Assembly (NCBI GenBank): GCA_026713105.1
Contig: JAPOPC010000081.1
Span: 1 to 64,000 of the forward strand
Source: Acidimicrobiaceae bacterium
GTDB taxonomy: Bacteria > Actinomycetota > Acidimicrobiia > Acidimicrobiales > Poriferisodalaceae
DNA length: 64,000 nt
Direction: 5' to 3'
The notes under the pieces were generated by a model. The model saw only the letters and a program-made list of their open reading frames with translations. It searched no databases and was not told where the DNA came from. Every line of letters begins with the position of its first letter. Positions within the stretch are counted from its first letter, which is position 1. This document shows, one piece after another, positions 6,522 to 14,708 of this stretch. A program made the position numbers and the translations under genes.

Positions 6522-7823
6522 ATGTCCAAACGCACCACCACCTTCCGCGGATGGAGGGTGGTGGGTGCAGGGGCAGTGATCCAGGGGCTGCAGAGTGCAT
6601 TCGTCATGCACTCGCTGGGCGCCTATCTGGTGGAGATCGAGCGGGAGTACGGCTGGAGCAAGACGGCCTTGTCGGGCGCGTTTGCCGTCAACCGCGCCGA
6701 GACGGCGTTGCTGGGACCCGCACAGGGATGGCTGATCGACCGCTTCGGACCCAAGGTCATCACCCGAGTGGGCGCAGTCTTCATGGCCATCGGTTTTGTG
6801 TGGTTCAGCCAGCTGCACTCGCTGTGGCAGTTCTACGGCTCGTTCTTGGTCTTGGCCGTCGGCAGCGCGTTCTGCGGGTTCCTGACGGTCACCGTCGCGA
6901 TCGTGCGCTGGTTCGAGCGGCTGCGTGCGCGCGCCCTGGCGTTCGGCGGCATGGGCCTCGCCCTGGGCGGCGTGTGCGTCCCGCTCGTCGTCCTGTCATT
7001 CACCTGGTTCGGTTGGCGCACGACCGCCGCAGTTACCGGCGTCGCGGGTGCTGCAGTCGCGTGGTGGCTGGCCAAGTACCTCGACGGCAGCCCTGCTGAA
7101 TTCGGCGAAGAGGTCGACGGCGGGGCCAAGATCGTTGCCAACGGGAAGACGGTCCGCGCGGAAGGTCTCACCGATGTCCACTTCACGGCGAAGGAGGCGA
7201 TGCGCACAAAGGCGTTCTGGACGATCTCGTTCGGTCACCTGAGCGCCCTGTTCGTGGTCGGCGCCGTGATGGCGCACTTGCAGCTCTACCTCACATCGGA
7301 GCGGGGCTACACGCTGCAGCAGGCCAGCTTGTTCGCCGCTGCGCTGCCGCTCATGCAGCTCGCCGGAATGGCGGTGGGCGGCTGGCTGGGAGACCGGGTC
7401 AACAAGCGACTCATCGCGTCGGTGGCCATGTTCGGCCACGCGGGCGGCATCTTGTTGCTGGCCTGGGCCCCCAACGTGTTCGTGGTGGTGCTGTTCGTCG
7501 TCTTCCACGGTCTCGCGTGGGGCGCGCGCGGCCCGCTCATGCAAGCCTTGCGCGCCGACTACTTCGGTTCTTCGGCGTTCGCTGCGATCATGGGCGTGAG
7601 TTCGCTCATCGTGATGATCGGTCCGATCGTCGGTCCGCTCGCCGCTGGCTGGCTGGCTGATACGACCGGCAGCTACGTCACCGGATTTGTGGCGCTCGCT
7701 GTGGTCACTGCCACTGGGATGCTGTTCTTCGTGATCACCAAGCCGCCGACACCTCCACAGCGGGCGGCCGAGACTCCAGCGGGCTCAGGCACCCTGCAGC
7801 CCCAACAGGAGATGGCAGGCTGA
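6522..7823 (+). CDS. MFS transporter
   Basis: 433 residues from ATG 6522, chosen for the AGGA at 6511-6514; a longer frame to 6345 exists but lacks membrane character. About twelve hydrophobic helices in two halves, separated by a polar loop near residues 190-225. The loop after the second helix has the MFS-like GPAQGWLIDRFGPKV, and the second half has GGWLGDRVNKR. Homologues belong to the monocarboxylate/oxalate:formate-antiporter-like branch (inference). It is divergent from the pyrimidine operon and leads a five-gene run with a P450, so it could import substrate for either. Confidence 0.85.
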   Translation: MSKRTTTFRGWRVVGAGAVIQGLQSAFVMHSLGAYLVEIEREYGWSKTALSGAFAVNRAETALLGPAQGWLIDRFGPKVITRVGAVFMAIGFVWFSQLHSLWQFYGSFLVLAVGSAFCGFLTVTVAIVRWFERLRARALAFGGMGLALGGVCVPLVVLSFTWFGWRTTAAVTGVAGAAVAWWLAKYLDGSPAEFGEEVDGGAKIVANGKTVRAEGLTDVHFTAKEAMRTKAFWTISFGHLSALFVVGAVMAHLQLYLTSERGYTLQQASLFAAALPLMQLAGMAVGGWLGDRVNKRLIASVAMFGHAGGILLLAWAPNVFVVVLFVVFHGLAWGARGPLMQALRADYFGSSAFAAIMGVSSLIVMIGPIVGPLAAGWLADTTGSYVTGFVALAVVTATGMLFFVITKPPTPPQRAAETPAGSGTLQPQQEMAG

Positions 7824-7828
7824 GTCCC

Positions 7829-9259
7829 ATGCCCGCCATCGGCTCCGACGCTGGGCTCGATTCTGGGCTCGAGCCGGGTCTTGACGCTGGGCTCGAGCCG
7901 GGTCTTGACCCGGTGCCGCTGTTCGACCCGCGCACGTTTGTGGGTGGCGTGCCGCACGATCTGATCGCTGACCTGCGCGCACACGCACCGGTCCAGTGGG
8001 TGCCCGAACCTGAGCTCATGGGGTGGGAGGCCGGTCCAGGCTTCTGGGCGGTGCTCACCCATGAGCTGATGAACCGGGTGCTGCGCGATCCGGGGACGTT
8101 CTCGTCCCATCTCGGCGGGACGCAGATTCGCGACCCCCAGACCGCTGCCATGCTGGAGTTCGTCCAGCGGATGATGCTGAACCAGGACCCACCGCAGCAC
8201 ACGAGGCTGCGTCGCCTGCTCATGCGCTCGTTCACGGCGAGTGCAGTGGCTTCGCTGGAGGCCACAATTTCGGCTCGTGCCGAAGGACTCGTCAGCGCGG
8301 TCGTCGACCGGGGCAGGGCCGACTTCGCCAAGGAAGTCTCCGCCGAGCTGCCGCTGCTGACGCTGGCCGACATCATGGGCGTGCCGACCGAGGACCGGAT
8401 GCTGCTGTTCGACTGGTCCAACCGGGTGATCGGCTACCAGGACGCCGAGTATGCGGGCTCTGACGCGTTCGATCCGGCGACGGGAACGCAGATGGCCCGG
8501 CGCTCGCTAGAAGTGCGAGCCCAGATTCGTCCTGGACCCGACGGCCGCATGCCCGACCCCCGCTCCCGCGAAGGTCTCGCGGACATGTACGCCTACGCGC
8601 ACGATCTGGCCACCTACACGCGGGCCAACCCGGGCTCCGACGTGGTCTCGATTCTGCTGGCGGCCGACGACGCCGAGGGCGGCATCACCAACGAAGAGTT
8701 CGAGACCATGTTCTTCCTCTTCGCCGTGGCTGGCAACGAGACGCTGCGCAACGGCATCCCCGGCGGCCTGTGGGCGCTGCTGCAGCACCCCGACCAGCTC
8801 GAACGGCTGCTCGCCGCGCCTGAGCTGCTGCCCGGCGCCATCGAGGAAATGCTGCGATTCATCCCGCCGGTGGTGCACTTCCGTCGCACGGCGACCCGTG
8901 AGGTCTCCCTCGGCGGCCGCTTGATCGGGGCCGGCGACAAGGTGGTGGTCTTCCACGTGGCGGCCAACCGCGACCCCGCCGTGTTCGCCGAGCCCGACCG
9001 GTTCGATATCGAGCGCAGCCCGAACGACCATCTCACCTTCGGGGCCGGCCCGCACTTCTGCCTGGGTGCGCACCTGGCGCGCCGCCAGATGTCCGCCATG
9101 TTCACTGAAGCGCTGTGGCGCATGCCGAACCTGCGGCTGGATCCGGCCAAGCGGCCAGAGCGCCTGCTGTCGAACTTCCAGCACGGCTTCAAGCACCTGC
9201 CGGTGCTCTGGGACGTGCCCGCTGCCGCCCCCACCCCACCGTCAGGAACTGCCGCATGA
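7829..9259 (+). CDS. Cytochrome P450
   Basis: 476 residues with the class I bacterial P450 signatures: I-helix AGNET near residue 301, the ExxR of the K-helix in EEMLRF, and the heme loop FGAGPHFCLGAHLAR with ligand C411. The motifs place it in the broad group that includes CYP125-like and terpene-oxidising enzymes; the substrate is not predictable. It starts five bases after the MFS stop and is followed at once by an LLM oxidoreductase. Ferredoxin and reductase partners are not adjacent. The first 30 residues are an unusual Gly-Leu-Glu-Pro-Gly-Leu-Asp repeat. Confidence 0.93.
   Translation: MPAIGSDAGLDSGLEPGLDAGLEPGLDPVPLFDPRTFVGGVPHDLIADLRAHAPVQWVPEPELMGWEAGPGFWAVLTHELMNRVLRDPGTFSSHLGGTQIRDPQTAAMLEFVQRMMLNQDPPQHTRLRRLLMRSFTASAVASLEATISARAEGLVSAVVDRGRADFAKEVSAELPLLTLADIMGVPTEDRMLLFDWSNRVIGYQDAEYAGSDAFDPATGTQMARRSLEVRAQIRPGPDGRMPDPRSREGLADMYAYAHDLATYTRANPGSDVVSILLAADDAEGGITNEEFETMFFLFAVAGNETLRNGIPGGLWALLQHPDQLERLLAAPELLPGAIEEMLRFIPPVVHFRRTATREVSLGGRLIGAGDKVVVFHVAANRDPAVFAEPDRFDIERSPNDHLTFGAGPHFCLGAHLARRQMSAMFTEALWRMPNLRLDPAKRPERLLSNFQHGFKHLPVLWDVPAAAPTPPSGTAA
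7863..7909 (+). repeat. 24-bp tandem repeat in the P450 N-terminus
   Basis: Two identical 23-base blocks (7863-7885 and 7887-7909, period 24) encode the octapeptide GLEPGLDA/P twice. A degenerate half copy precedes them at about 7850-7862. The period is a multiple of three, so copy-number change would keep the frame. Confidence 0.85.
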
Positions 9260-9269
9260 GGTTGCCAGC

Positions 9270-10295
9270 ATGAGTTCGCCAGAGCACCCCGCCGTACCGC
9301 CCATCCGGGTTGGGGTCACGCCTGATGTGAAGCTGTGGTCGCGCCCGTGGGACGAGCGCCGCCGCACGGTGGAGCTGGTCGCCGATGCGGGCATCGACTG
9401 CATGTTCTTTGCCGACCATGTCAGCTTCCGCATCGGGCACGGCAATGACGGCATGGTCACCGCAGCGGCGCTTGCCAATCTCCACCCGAGCCTGGGCGTG
9501 TACCTCGGCGTGTACCTGCTGCCGCTTCGTCACCCGGTGCCTGTCGCCCGCCAGCTCGCGAACCTGGCCGAGATGGCGCCGGGGCGCATCAGCTTCGGCG
9601 TCGGCATCGGCGGCGACGACCGCCACGAGGTCGAGCTGTGCGGCGTCGATCCGCGCACCCGAGGCCGGCGCACCGATGAGTCGCTCGAGATCGTGCTGCG
9701 ACTGCTGGGTGGCGAGACGGTCGATCACCACGGCGAGTTCTTCTCGATGTCACAGGCGCGCATCATCCCGGTGCCCGATCCGCCCATCCCGACGTACGTC
9801 GGCGGGCGATCCGATGCCGCCATCCGCCGCGCCGGCCGTTTTGCCGACGGCTGGCTGGGCATCTGGTGCACCGTTGAGCACTATCAAGCGGCGCTGCGCC
9901 TCTATGCGGAAACGGCCGCGACGCAGCGGGCCGTGCCGGGCGCGGCTCCCGACGTCCCCGACCATGGCATCCAGCTGTGGGTGGGCATCGGCGACAGCCG
10001 CGAGCAGGCCGCGGCGTGCGTCGCTCCCGAGCTCGAACGCTTCTACCGCGTGCCGTTCAAGGCCTTCGAGAAGTACACGCCCTGTGGCACGGTCGATGAC
10101 ATCGTGGAGTTCTTCGTGCCGTTCATCGAGGCGGGCTGTCGACACGTGAACATGACACCGTGTGGTTCAGACCCCAATGAGGCGATACTTGCTGCGGGGG
10201 AAGTTGCACGGCGACTGCGGCAAGCAGATCCGCTGGCGGCCGCCGCGGCTGCGGGAGTGTCCCGCGGAGCGCAGCAACCGAGCCCGACCCGATGA
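9270..10295 (+). CDS. LLM-class F420-dependent oxidoreductase
   Basis: 341 residues from ATG 9270, ten bases after the P450 stop. The frame runs open further left inside the P450 gene, but that is shadow. VGVTPDVKLWSRPWDERRRT, FFADHVSFR, GRISFGVGIGGDDRHE and PIPTYVGGRSDAAIRRAGRFADGW (shown in parts) are typical of the luciferase-like fold that uses reduced F420 or FMN. Its place between a P450 and an Fe(II)/2OG dioxygenase suggests a redox step in degradation or tailoring of one compound. Substrate unknown. Confidence 0.82.
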   Translation: MSSPEHPAVPPIRVGVTPDVKLWSRPWDERRRTVELVADAGIDCMFFADHVSFRIGHGNDGMVTAAALANLHPSLGVYLGVYLLPLRHPVPVARQLANLAEMAPGRISFGVGIGGDDRHEVELCGVDPRTRGRRTDESLEIVLRLLGGETVDHHGEFFSMSQARIIPVPDPPIPTYVGGRSDAAIRRAGRFADGWLGIWCTVEHYQAALRLYAETAATQRAVPGAAPDVPDHGIQLWVGIGDSREQAAACVAPELERFYRVPFKAFEKYTPCGTVDDIVEFFVPFIEAGCRHVNMTPCGSDPNEAILAAGEVARRLRQADPLAAAAAAGVSRGAQQPSPTR

Positions 10296-10305
10296 GGACG
10301 GTCCG

Positions 10306-11232
10306 ATGAGCACAACTGTGTCGCAGGGAATTCAGCCGGCATCTGGCCAGTCCGATCCAGTCCAGCCCAGATCAGGCCTGCTCGATGTCCAACCGCTTGC
10401 GGGCGCACTCGGCGCTGAGCTGCGGGCGGCTGGGGGCAGCCCGCTCGATCTGAACGCACTCGATGACGCGCACGCTGTATCGATCCGCGAAGCGTTGTGT
10501 GCCTACCACGTGGTCGTCATCCGCGACCAGCACATGGATGCCAGCGACGTCGCGCGCTTCGGCCGCCGTTTCGGTGAGCTGGAGCGTCACCCCTACCTCG
10601 GCGGCACGGCGGTCGAGCCCGAAGTGGTGCCCGTCATCAAAGAGCCCCACGAGACGGTCAACTTCGGCGGCGGCTGGCATTCGGAGATGTCGTTCCTGGA
10701 GTGCCCCCCGATGGCGACGGCGCTGTATGCGGTGGAGGTGCCGAGCTTCGGCGGGGACACGCTGTTCGCCAACCAGCAGGCGGCCTACTTGGGGCTGTCC
10801 GACACCATGAAGCGCTTCGCTGAGAGCCTCAGCGCGGTGCACTCGGCGGCCCGACAGTACGGCAGGGGCGGCGACTCGGACCGGCACTCCGGCCGGCGCG
10901 GCTCGATGACCGTCAACGTGTCCGACGACGCCCATGCCAAGTTGACCCATCCGGTCGTGCGGACCCATCCCGAAACCGACGCAAAGGCGCTGTATGTCAA
11001 CCGGGCCTTCACCGAGGCCATCACGGGCATGCGCCGTCACGAGTCCAAGGCACTGCTCGAGATGCTGTGGAGCCATGCGGTCGACGAGCAGTTCACCTGC
11101 CGGGTCCGCTGGGAGCCGGGAACGGTGACCATGTGGGACAACCGCAGCGTCCAGCACTATGCACTGAACGACTACCACGGTCAGCGCCGGCACATGCTCC
11201 GCGTGACCATCGCCGGCGATCGGCCTCGTTGA
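10306..11232 (+). CDS. TauD/TfdA-family Fe(II)/2-oxoglutarate dioxygenase
   Basis: 308 residues from ATG 10306, with GAGGAC ahead of it. The TauD fold is recognised by LCAYHVVVIRDQ, GGWHSEMSF, FGGDTLFANQQAAY, HPVVRTHPETDAKALYVN and DNRSVQHYALNDY. The metal ligands are read as H125, E127 and H284, with R299 for 2-oxoglutarate. The usual H-x-D is H-S-E here, as in clavaminate synthase, so activity is plausible. The family hydroxylates taurine, alkyl sulfates or aryloxyalkanoates; the substrate is not assignable. It is the fourth gene of the rightward run. Confidence 0.88.
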   Translation: MSTTVSQGIQPASGQSDPVQPRSGLLDVQPLAGALGAELRAAGGSPLDLNALDDAHAVSIREALCAYHVVVIRDQHMDASDVARFGRRFGELERHPYLGGTAVEPEVVPVIKEPHETVNFGGGWHSEMSFLECPPMATALYAVEVPSFGGDTLFANQQAAYLGLSDTMKRFAESLSAVHSAARQYGRGGDSDRHSGRRGSMTVNVSDDAHAKLTHPVVRTHPETDAKALYVNRAFTEAITGMRRHESKALLEMLWSHAVDEQFTCRVRWEPGTVTMWDNRSVQHYALNDYHGQRRHMLRVTIAGDRPR

Positions 11233-11257
11233 GCGCCATTGAGTTGAGAGTCGCCGA

Positions 11258-12469
11258 ATGAAACCGCTGGCAGGCATCCGCGTGGTCGACATGAGCCGCG
11301 TTCTGGCAGGTCCGTTCGCCGGGCGGATTCTCAGCGATCTCGGAGCCGACGTCGTGAAGGTGGAGCCGCCCGAGGGCGACATCTCGCGCCTGTGGGGTGT
11401 CAACCGGGCCGGGCTCGCCGGCTTCTACACCCAGCAGAACGTCGGCAAGCGCAACGTCTGTGTCGACCTGCGTGCCGAGGGCGGGCCCGAGACGGTGAAG
11501 CGGCTCGTCGCGCACGCCCACGTGCTCGTCGAGAACTTCCGGCCCGGCGTCATGGCGCGCCACGGTCTGTCGTTTGCCGAGCTGAGCGAGGTGAACCCAG
11601 CGCTGGTGATGCTGTCGATCAGCGGCTTCGGACAGGAGGGACCAGATTCGCAGCGGGCCGCCTATGCGGCGGTGCTGCACGGCGAGTCGGGCTGGATGGC
11701 TCGCACCGCCCGCATACACCAGCAGCCGCTCCAAGAGCCGTACCTGGCAGTGGCAGACACCAACGCAGCCCTGCACGGATCCATCGGCGTCCTCGCGGCG
11801 CTGCGGGTCGCCGAGACGACCGGGCACGGCCAGCACATCGACATTGCGATGCTCGAAGCGTTCCTGGCGACCGATGAGGGAAGCCAAAGCGGGCTTGACG
11901 GCGGGAGCTACACCTCCCAAGGCGGGCTGGTGTGGGATGGCGTCGACGGGCCCGTGCTGACCGCGGGCGACTTCCGGTGGATCTGGCGTCAGCTCAGTCA
12001 AACCCACAGGCTGGCTGACCCGTCGCCCCCAGACGCCGACATCTCGACGAAGCGGGCGTGCCGGACCGACGCGATCAATGCGTTCCTGAGCTCGTTCGCT
12101 ACCCGCGCAGAGATGCTGGCGGCCCTCGACGCGGCCAATCTGGCCTGGGGAGACATTCGTACGACCGCGGAAGCGCACACCTCGCCGACGGCGCTCCATC
12201 GAGGCTCATCGGTGGAGATCGACGCTCGCGACGGCGGCACGCGCCGGGTGACACAGACGCCGTACCGGTTCTCGGGCGCTTCCGCGCAGACCTCGGCAGC
12301 CTCCGGCGTCACGGCTGAGGCGCTGGCGCCTCACCTCGGCGAGCACAACGGCGAGGTGCTCACCGAGTGGCTGGGCGCTGGGCGCGCAGAAATTGAGGCG
12401 CTGCGCGAGGCCGGGGTGCTCGTCGAAGACGCGCTGGCGGCCGAAGGGCGCGCCCGCGGGCAGCCGTGA
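11258..12469 (+). CDS. CaiB/BaiF-family (class III) CoA transferase
   Basis: 403 residues. The start GIRVVDMSRVLAGPFAGRIL, then LGADVVKVEPPEGD, NVGKRNVCVDL and VLVENFRPGVMARHGL are hallmarks of family III CoA transferases such as formyl-CoA or carnitine CoA transferase. The aspartyl-CoA catalytic residue lies in the DIAMLEAFLATDE region. These enzymes move CoA between carboxylic acids by a ping-pong mechanism in the cytoplasm. Following a dioxygenase and P450, it probably activates the acid product of the pathway. Confidence 0.9.
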   Translation: MKPLAGIRVVDMSRVLAGPFAGRILSDLGADVVKVEPPEGDISRLWGVNRAGLAGFYTQQNVGKRNVCVDLRAEGGPETVKRLVAHAHVLVENFRPGVMARHGLSFAELSEVNPALVMLSISGFGQEGPDSQRAAYAAVLHGESGWMARTARIHQQPLQEPYLAVADTNAALHGSIGVLAALRVAETTGHGQHIDIAMLEAFLATDEGSQSGLDGGSYTSQGGLVWDGVDGPVLTAGDFRWIWRQLSQTHRLADPSPPDADISTKRACRTDAINAFLSSFATRAEMLAALDAANLAWGDIRTTAEAHTSPTALHRGSSVEIDARDGGTRRVTQTPYRFSGASAQTSAASGVTAEALAPHLGEHNGEVLTEWLGAGRAEIEALREAGVLVEDALAAEGRARGQP

Positions 12470-12562
12470 CCGCCAAACATGACGTTCCTGCAACGAACTT
12501 CATGGAACCGAAACACTCAGGCGGGAGTCTGAAGGGGCAGGCAGTTCTCGTGGGGACTTGGA

Positions 12563-13267
12563 ATGGCCGGCGCGCTCATGGCATTGACACATCTGGCATC
12601 GATCAGCCGGGATCTGCCGTTCGGTGCTGCGCTGATGGACGTCCCGCTGGTGGGTCCCAGCACGATGGGCCCAGGCTCGATCGGCCCAGGCACGATTGGC
12701 ACAGGCACGATCCGCACAGGATTGACGGTGAGCGCCGCTGACGGCGCGGCCCCGGCCGGGGCTACCCCCGTCGATGCGGTAGCGATCCGGTTCGAGGACT
12801 TCTATGCGGCCCACCGCGACGAGCTGGCGCGCGCACTCGGGCTGGTGCTGCGTGACAGCGCGCTCGGCGCCGAAGCAGCCGACGAGGCGTTCGCGCGGGC
12901 ATGCCAACGCTGGGGACAGGTCAGCGCTTACTCGAACCCGCAGGGCTGGGTGTATCGCGTCGGCTTGAACTGGGCGCGGTCATGGCTGCGACGGGTCAGG
13001 CGAGAACGCGAGCGCCGGCCTCTGCTGGCTCAGCCCTATGCCACCGAGGACCGGGCACACGATGTCGACCTCGAGCGCGCGCTCGAGACGCTCAACGATG
13101 CACACCGGGCGGTGATCGTGGCCCGCTTCTACCTCGACTGGTCGGTGGCCGAGACCGCAGAGGCGTTGGGCGTCGCGGCGGGCACCGTCAAGAGCCGGCT
13201 CAGCCGCGGCCTTGAGCAGCTGCGCGAAGTGCTGGAGGCGGCACCTGGCCCCGAGGAGGGGTCGTGA
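12563..13267 (+). CDS. RNA polymerase sigma factor, ECF-like
   Basis: 234 residues if started at ATG 12563; a GTG at 12728 would give about 180. Region 2 is seen as FEDFYAAHRDELARALGLVL with WGQVSAYSNPQGWVYRVGLN, and region 4 as LNDAHRAVIVARFYLDWSVA followed by EALGVAAGTVKSRLSRGLEQ. The stop overlaps the GTG of the next gene by four bases, the usual sigma/anti-sigma coupling. The first 55 residues, if translated, are a GP-G-[ST]-I pentapeptide repeat with no sigma homology, so the start is uncertain. Confidence 0.85.
   Translation: MAGALMALTHLASISRDLPFGAALMDVPLVGPSTMGPGSIGPGTIGTGTIRTGLTVSAADGAAPAGATPVDAVAIRFEDFYAAHRDELARALGLVLRDSALGAEAADEAFARACQRWGQVSAYSNPQGWVYRVGLNWARSWLRRVRRERERRPLLAQPYATEDRAHDVDLERALETLNDAHRAVIVARFYLDWSVAETAEALGVAAGTVKSRLSRGLEQLREVLEAAPGPEEGS
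12655..12720 (+). repeat. 15-bp tandem repeat ahead of the sigma domain
   Basis: About 4.4 copies of a 15-base unit near CCCAGGCACGATTGG, with one to three differences per copy. It is in frame with the sigma factor and would encode GPGSI/GPGTI-like pentapeptides. It lies between the two candidate starts, so it is either a flexible N-terminal tail or untranslated leader. Confidence 0.8.
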
Positions 13268-14661
13268 CCGCCGAAGACCGCCTCCGCGACCGGCTGCGCG
13301 ATGCAGCGGCGACGATGCCGGTGGGCTCTGGCTCGCTCACGGGCGTTCAGGTGCGCGCAGCCCAGCTGCAGCGGCGCCGCAACGCGGTACGCGGCGGAGC
13401 GGGCGCGTTCGCGCTCGCCGCGGTTGCTCTGGTGGGTTTCGCGTCGCTGCGTGGCACCGGCATCGACGACTTCTCGACGACTGTCGAAGGGGAGACACAG
13501 AGTGACGCCGCGGGGATGCCCGCAACCACTGAGACGAGCGCCCTAGCGATCGCTGCTGACGAGGAGATGGCCGACGAGGCAGACGAAGCCATGGACGACG
13601 GCGCCGCCTTCGAGTCTGTCGAGGCGGCGTCGGTCAGTGAGGAGGCAGCCGAAGAGGAAATGGGGGGCGCTGCCTCCGAGGACAGCCTCGCGCTGGGACA
13701 AGAGGCGCTCGACGACAGCGAGCAGCAGGAAGACGAGCCGCCGCTGCGTGACGATTCGCAAGGCGCGTCGTTCGCCACAGCGGTGTCGATCGTGAAACCG
13801 CCCCCCGAAGTCGAGGGCGTTGCCATGAGCTATTCGTTCAGCGGCGGCCATGCTGTGGCCCGCGCTGACGACAACTGGTACGCGTACGACGGGTCGGAGT
13901 GGCAGTCGGTCGGCATGCCCGACGACATCGAAGTGGTGGCCGTGGACCTGTCGGGGCCTGGACGCCTCGCGATCCTGGGCGTCGTCCGGCCGCTGGCATG
14001 CGTCATCGAACACATTGTTGGTGTTCAGACCGCAGACGGCTGGAGCTTCGCACGGATCGACGACGAGACCCCGCCGATCGTGGATTCCGAGTTGGTCCAT
14101 GCGCGCGTGCGGATCACCGATCGGGCGGTCGAGGTGGAGCGAACGGAGCGGCTGCGGCTCAACGATGACTGCGCCGATGCTCCGGGCTCGTCCGAGCTGA
14201 CCCCCGAGGCCGCCGAACTCGTGGCAGAGCTCGCCGATCTCGACGAGGTGCAGCGGCAGAGTTGGCTCGTCGCGTCCTTCGAGCCCGACTTCGGCACGCA
14301 CTGGCCGAGCGTTGCCAGTGATGACGCCCACGGTGCAGTCGCGCAGCGCTCGGACCTGTCGTGGGCACCGGTCTCGAATCCGCTCTACACGGTGGCGGCA
14401 CGCGAGCTCGCCCCCGCCCGCAGTCCTGAAGACGAGGCGCTCTCGGTCGAGCTGCACCGCACGACGATGCTTGACGTGGATACGACCGTCGAGGTGTCCG
14501 CGGGCATGGCGATGCTGAAGCACGGCGATCAGAGCTGGGAGGTCTGCCCGATCCCCGATGTGGAGCAGGCGAACGGCGAGGTCGGCTGGGCGGGCGAGCA
14601 CCTCGCGGTCGTCGTCGGCAAGCCCGAGCAGACGCTGTTCGTCATCCAGCGCGCCGAGTAG
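13264..14661 (+). CDS. Membrane-anchored anti-sigma-like protein
   Basis: 465 residues from GTG 13264, overlapping the sigma gene by GTGA. The N-terminal ~35 residues are charged and cytoplasmic-like. One membrane helix follows at about residues 42-62 (GAFALAAVALVGFASL). Then comes a very acidic, Ala/Glu/Asp-rich linker to about residue 165 and an extracytoplasmic globular part with two to four cysteines (PLACVIEHI, NDDCADA, WEVCPIP). No zinc-binding ZAS HxxxCxxC motif is visible. The role as anti-sigma is inferred from coupling and topology; the outer domain is unrecognised and could sense envelope conditions. Confidence 0.65.
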   Translation: MTAEDRLRDRLRDAAATMPVGSGSLTGVQVRAAQLQRRRNAVRGGAGAFALAAVALVGFASLRGTGIDDFSTTVEGETQSDAAGMPATTETSALAIAADEEMADEADEAMDDGAAFESVEAASVSEEAAEEEMGGAASEDSLALGQEALDDSEQQEDEPPLRDDSQGASFATAVSIVKPPPEVEGVAMSYSFSGGHAVARADDNWYAYDGSEWQSVGMPDDIEVVAVDLSGPGRLAILGVVRPLACVIEHIVGVQTADGWSFARIDDETPPIVDSELVHARVRITDRAVEVERTERLRLNDDCADAPGSSELTPEAAELVAELADLDEVQRQSWLVASFEPDFGTHWPSVASDDAHGAVAQRSDLSWAPVSNPLYTVAARELAPARSPEDEALSVELHRTTMLDVDTTVEVSAGMAMLKHGDQSWEVCPIPDVEQANGEVGWAGEHLAVVVGKPEQTLFVIQRAE

Positions 14662-14667
14662 CCGCGG

Positions 14668-14700
14668 CACTATCGGGCTGGCGGCACAGCCGCCCTAGTG
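14668..14700. terminator. Hairpin after the anti-sigma-like gene
   Basis: GGCGGC-ACA-GCCGCC (14680-14694) with an outer CACTA...TAGTG pair (14668-14672, 14696-14700). A compact GC-rich stem seven bases after the stop suits an intrinsic terminator, although no U-tract follows. Confidence 0.5.
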
Positions 14701-14708
14701 TGACCCCG

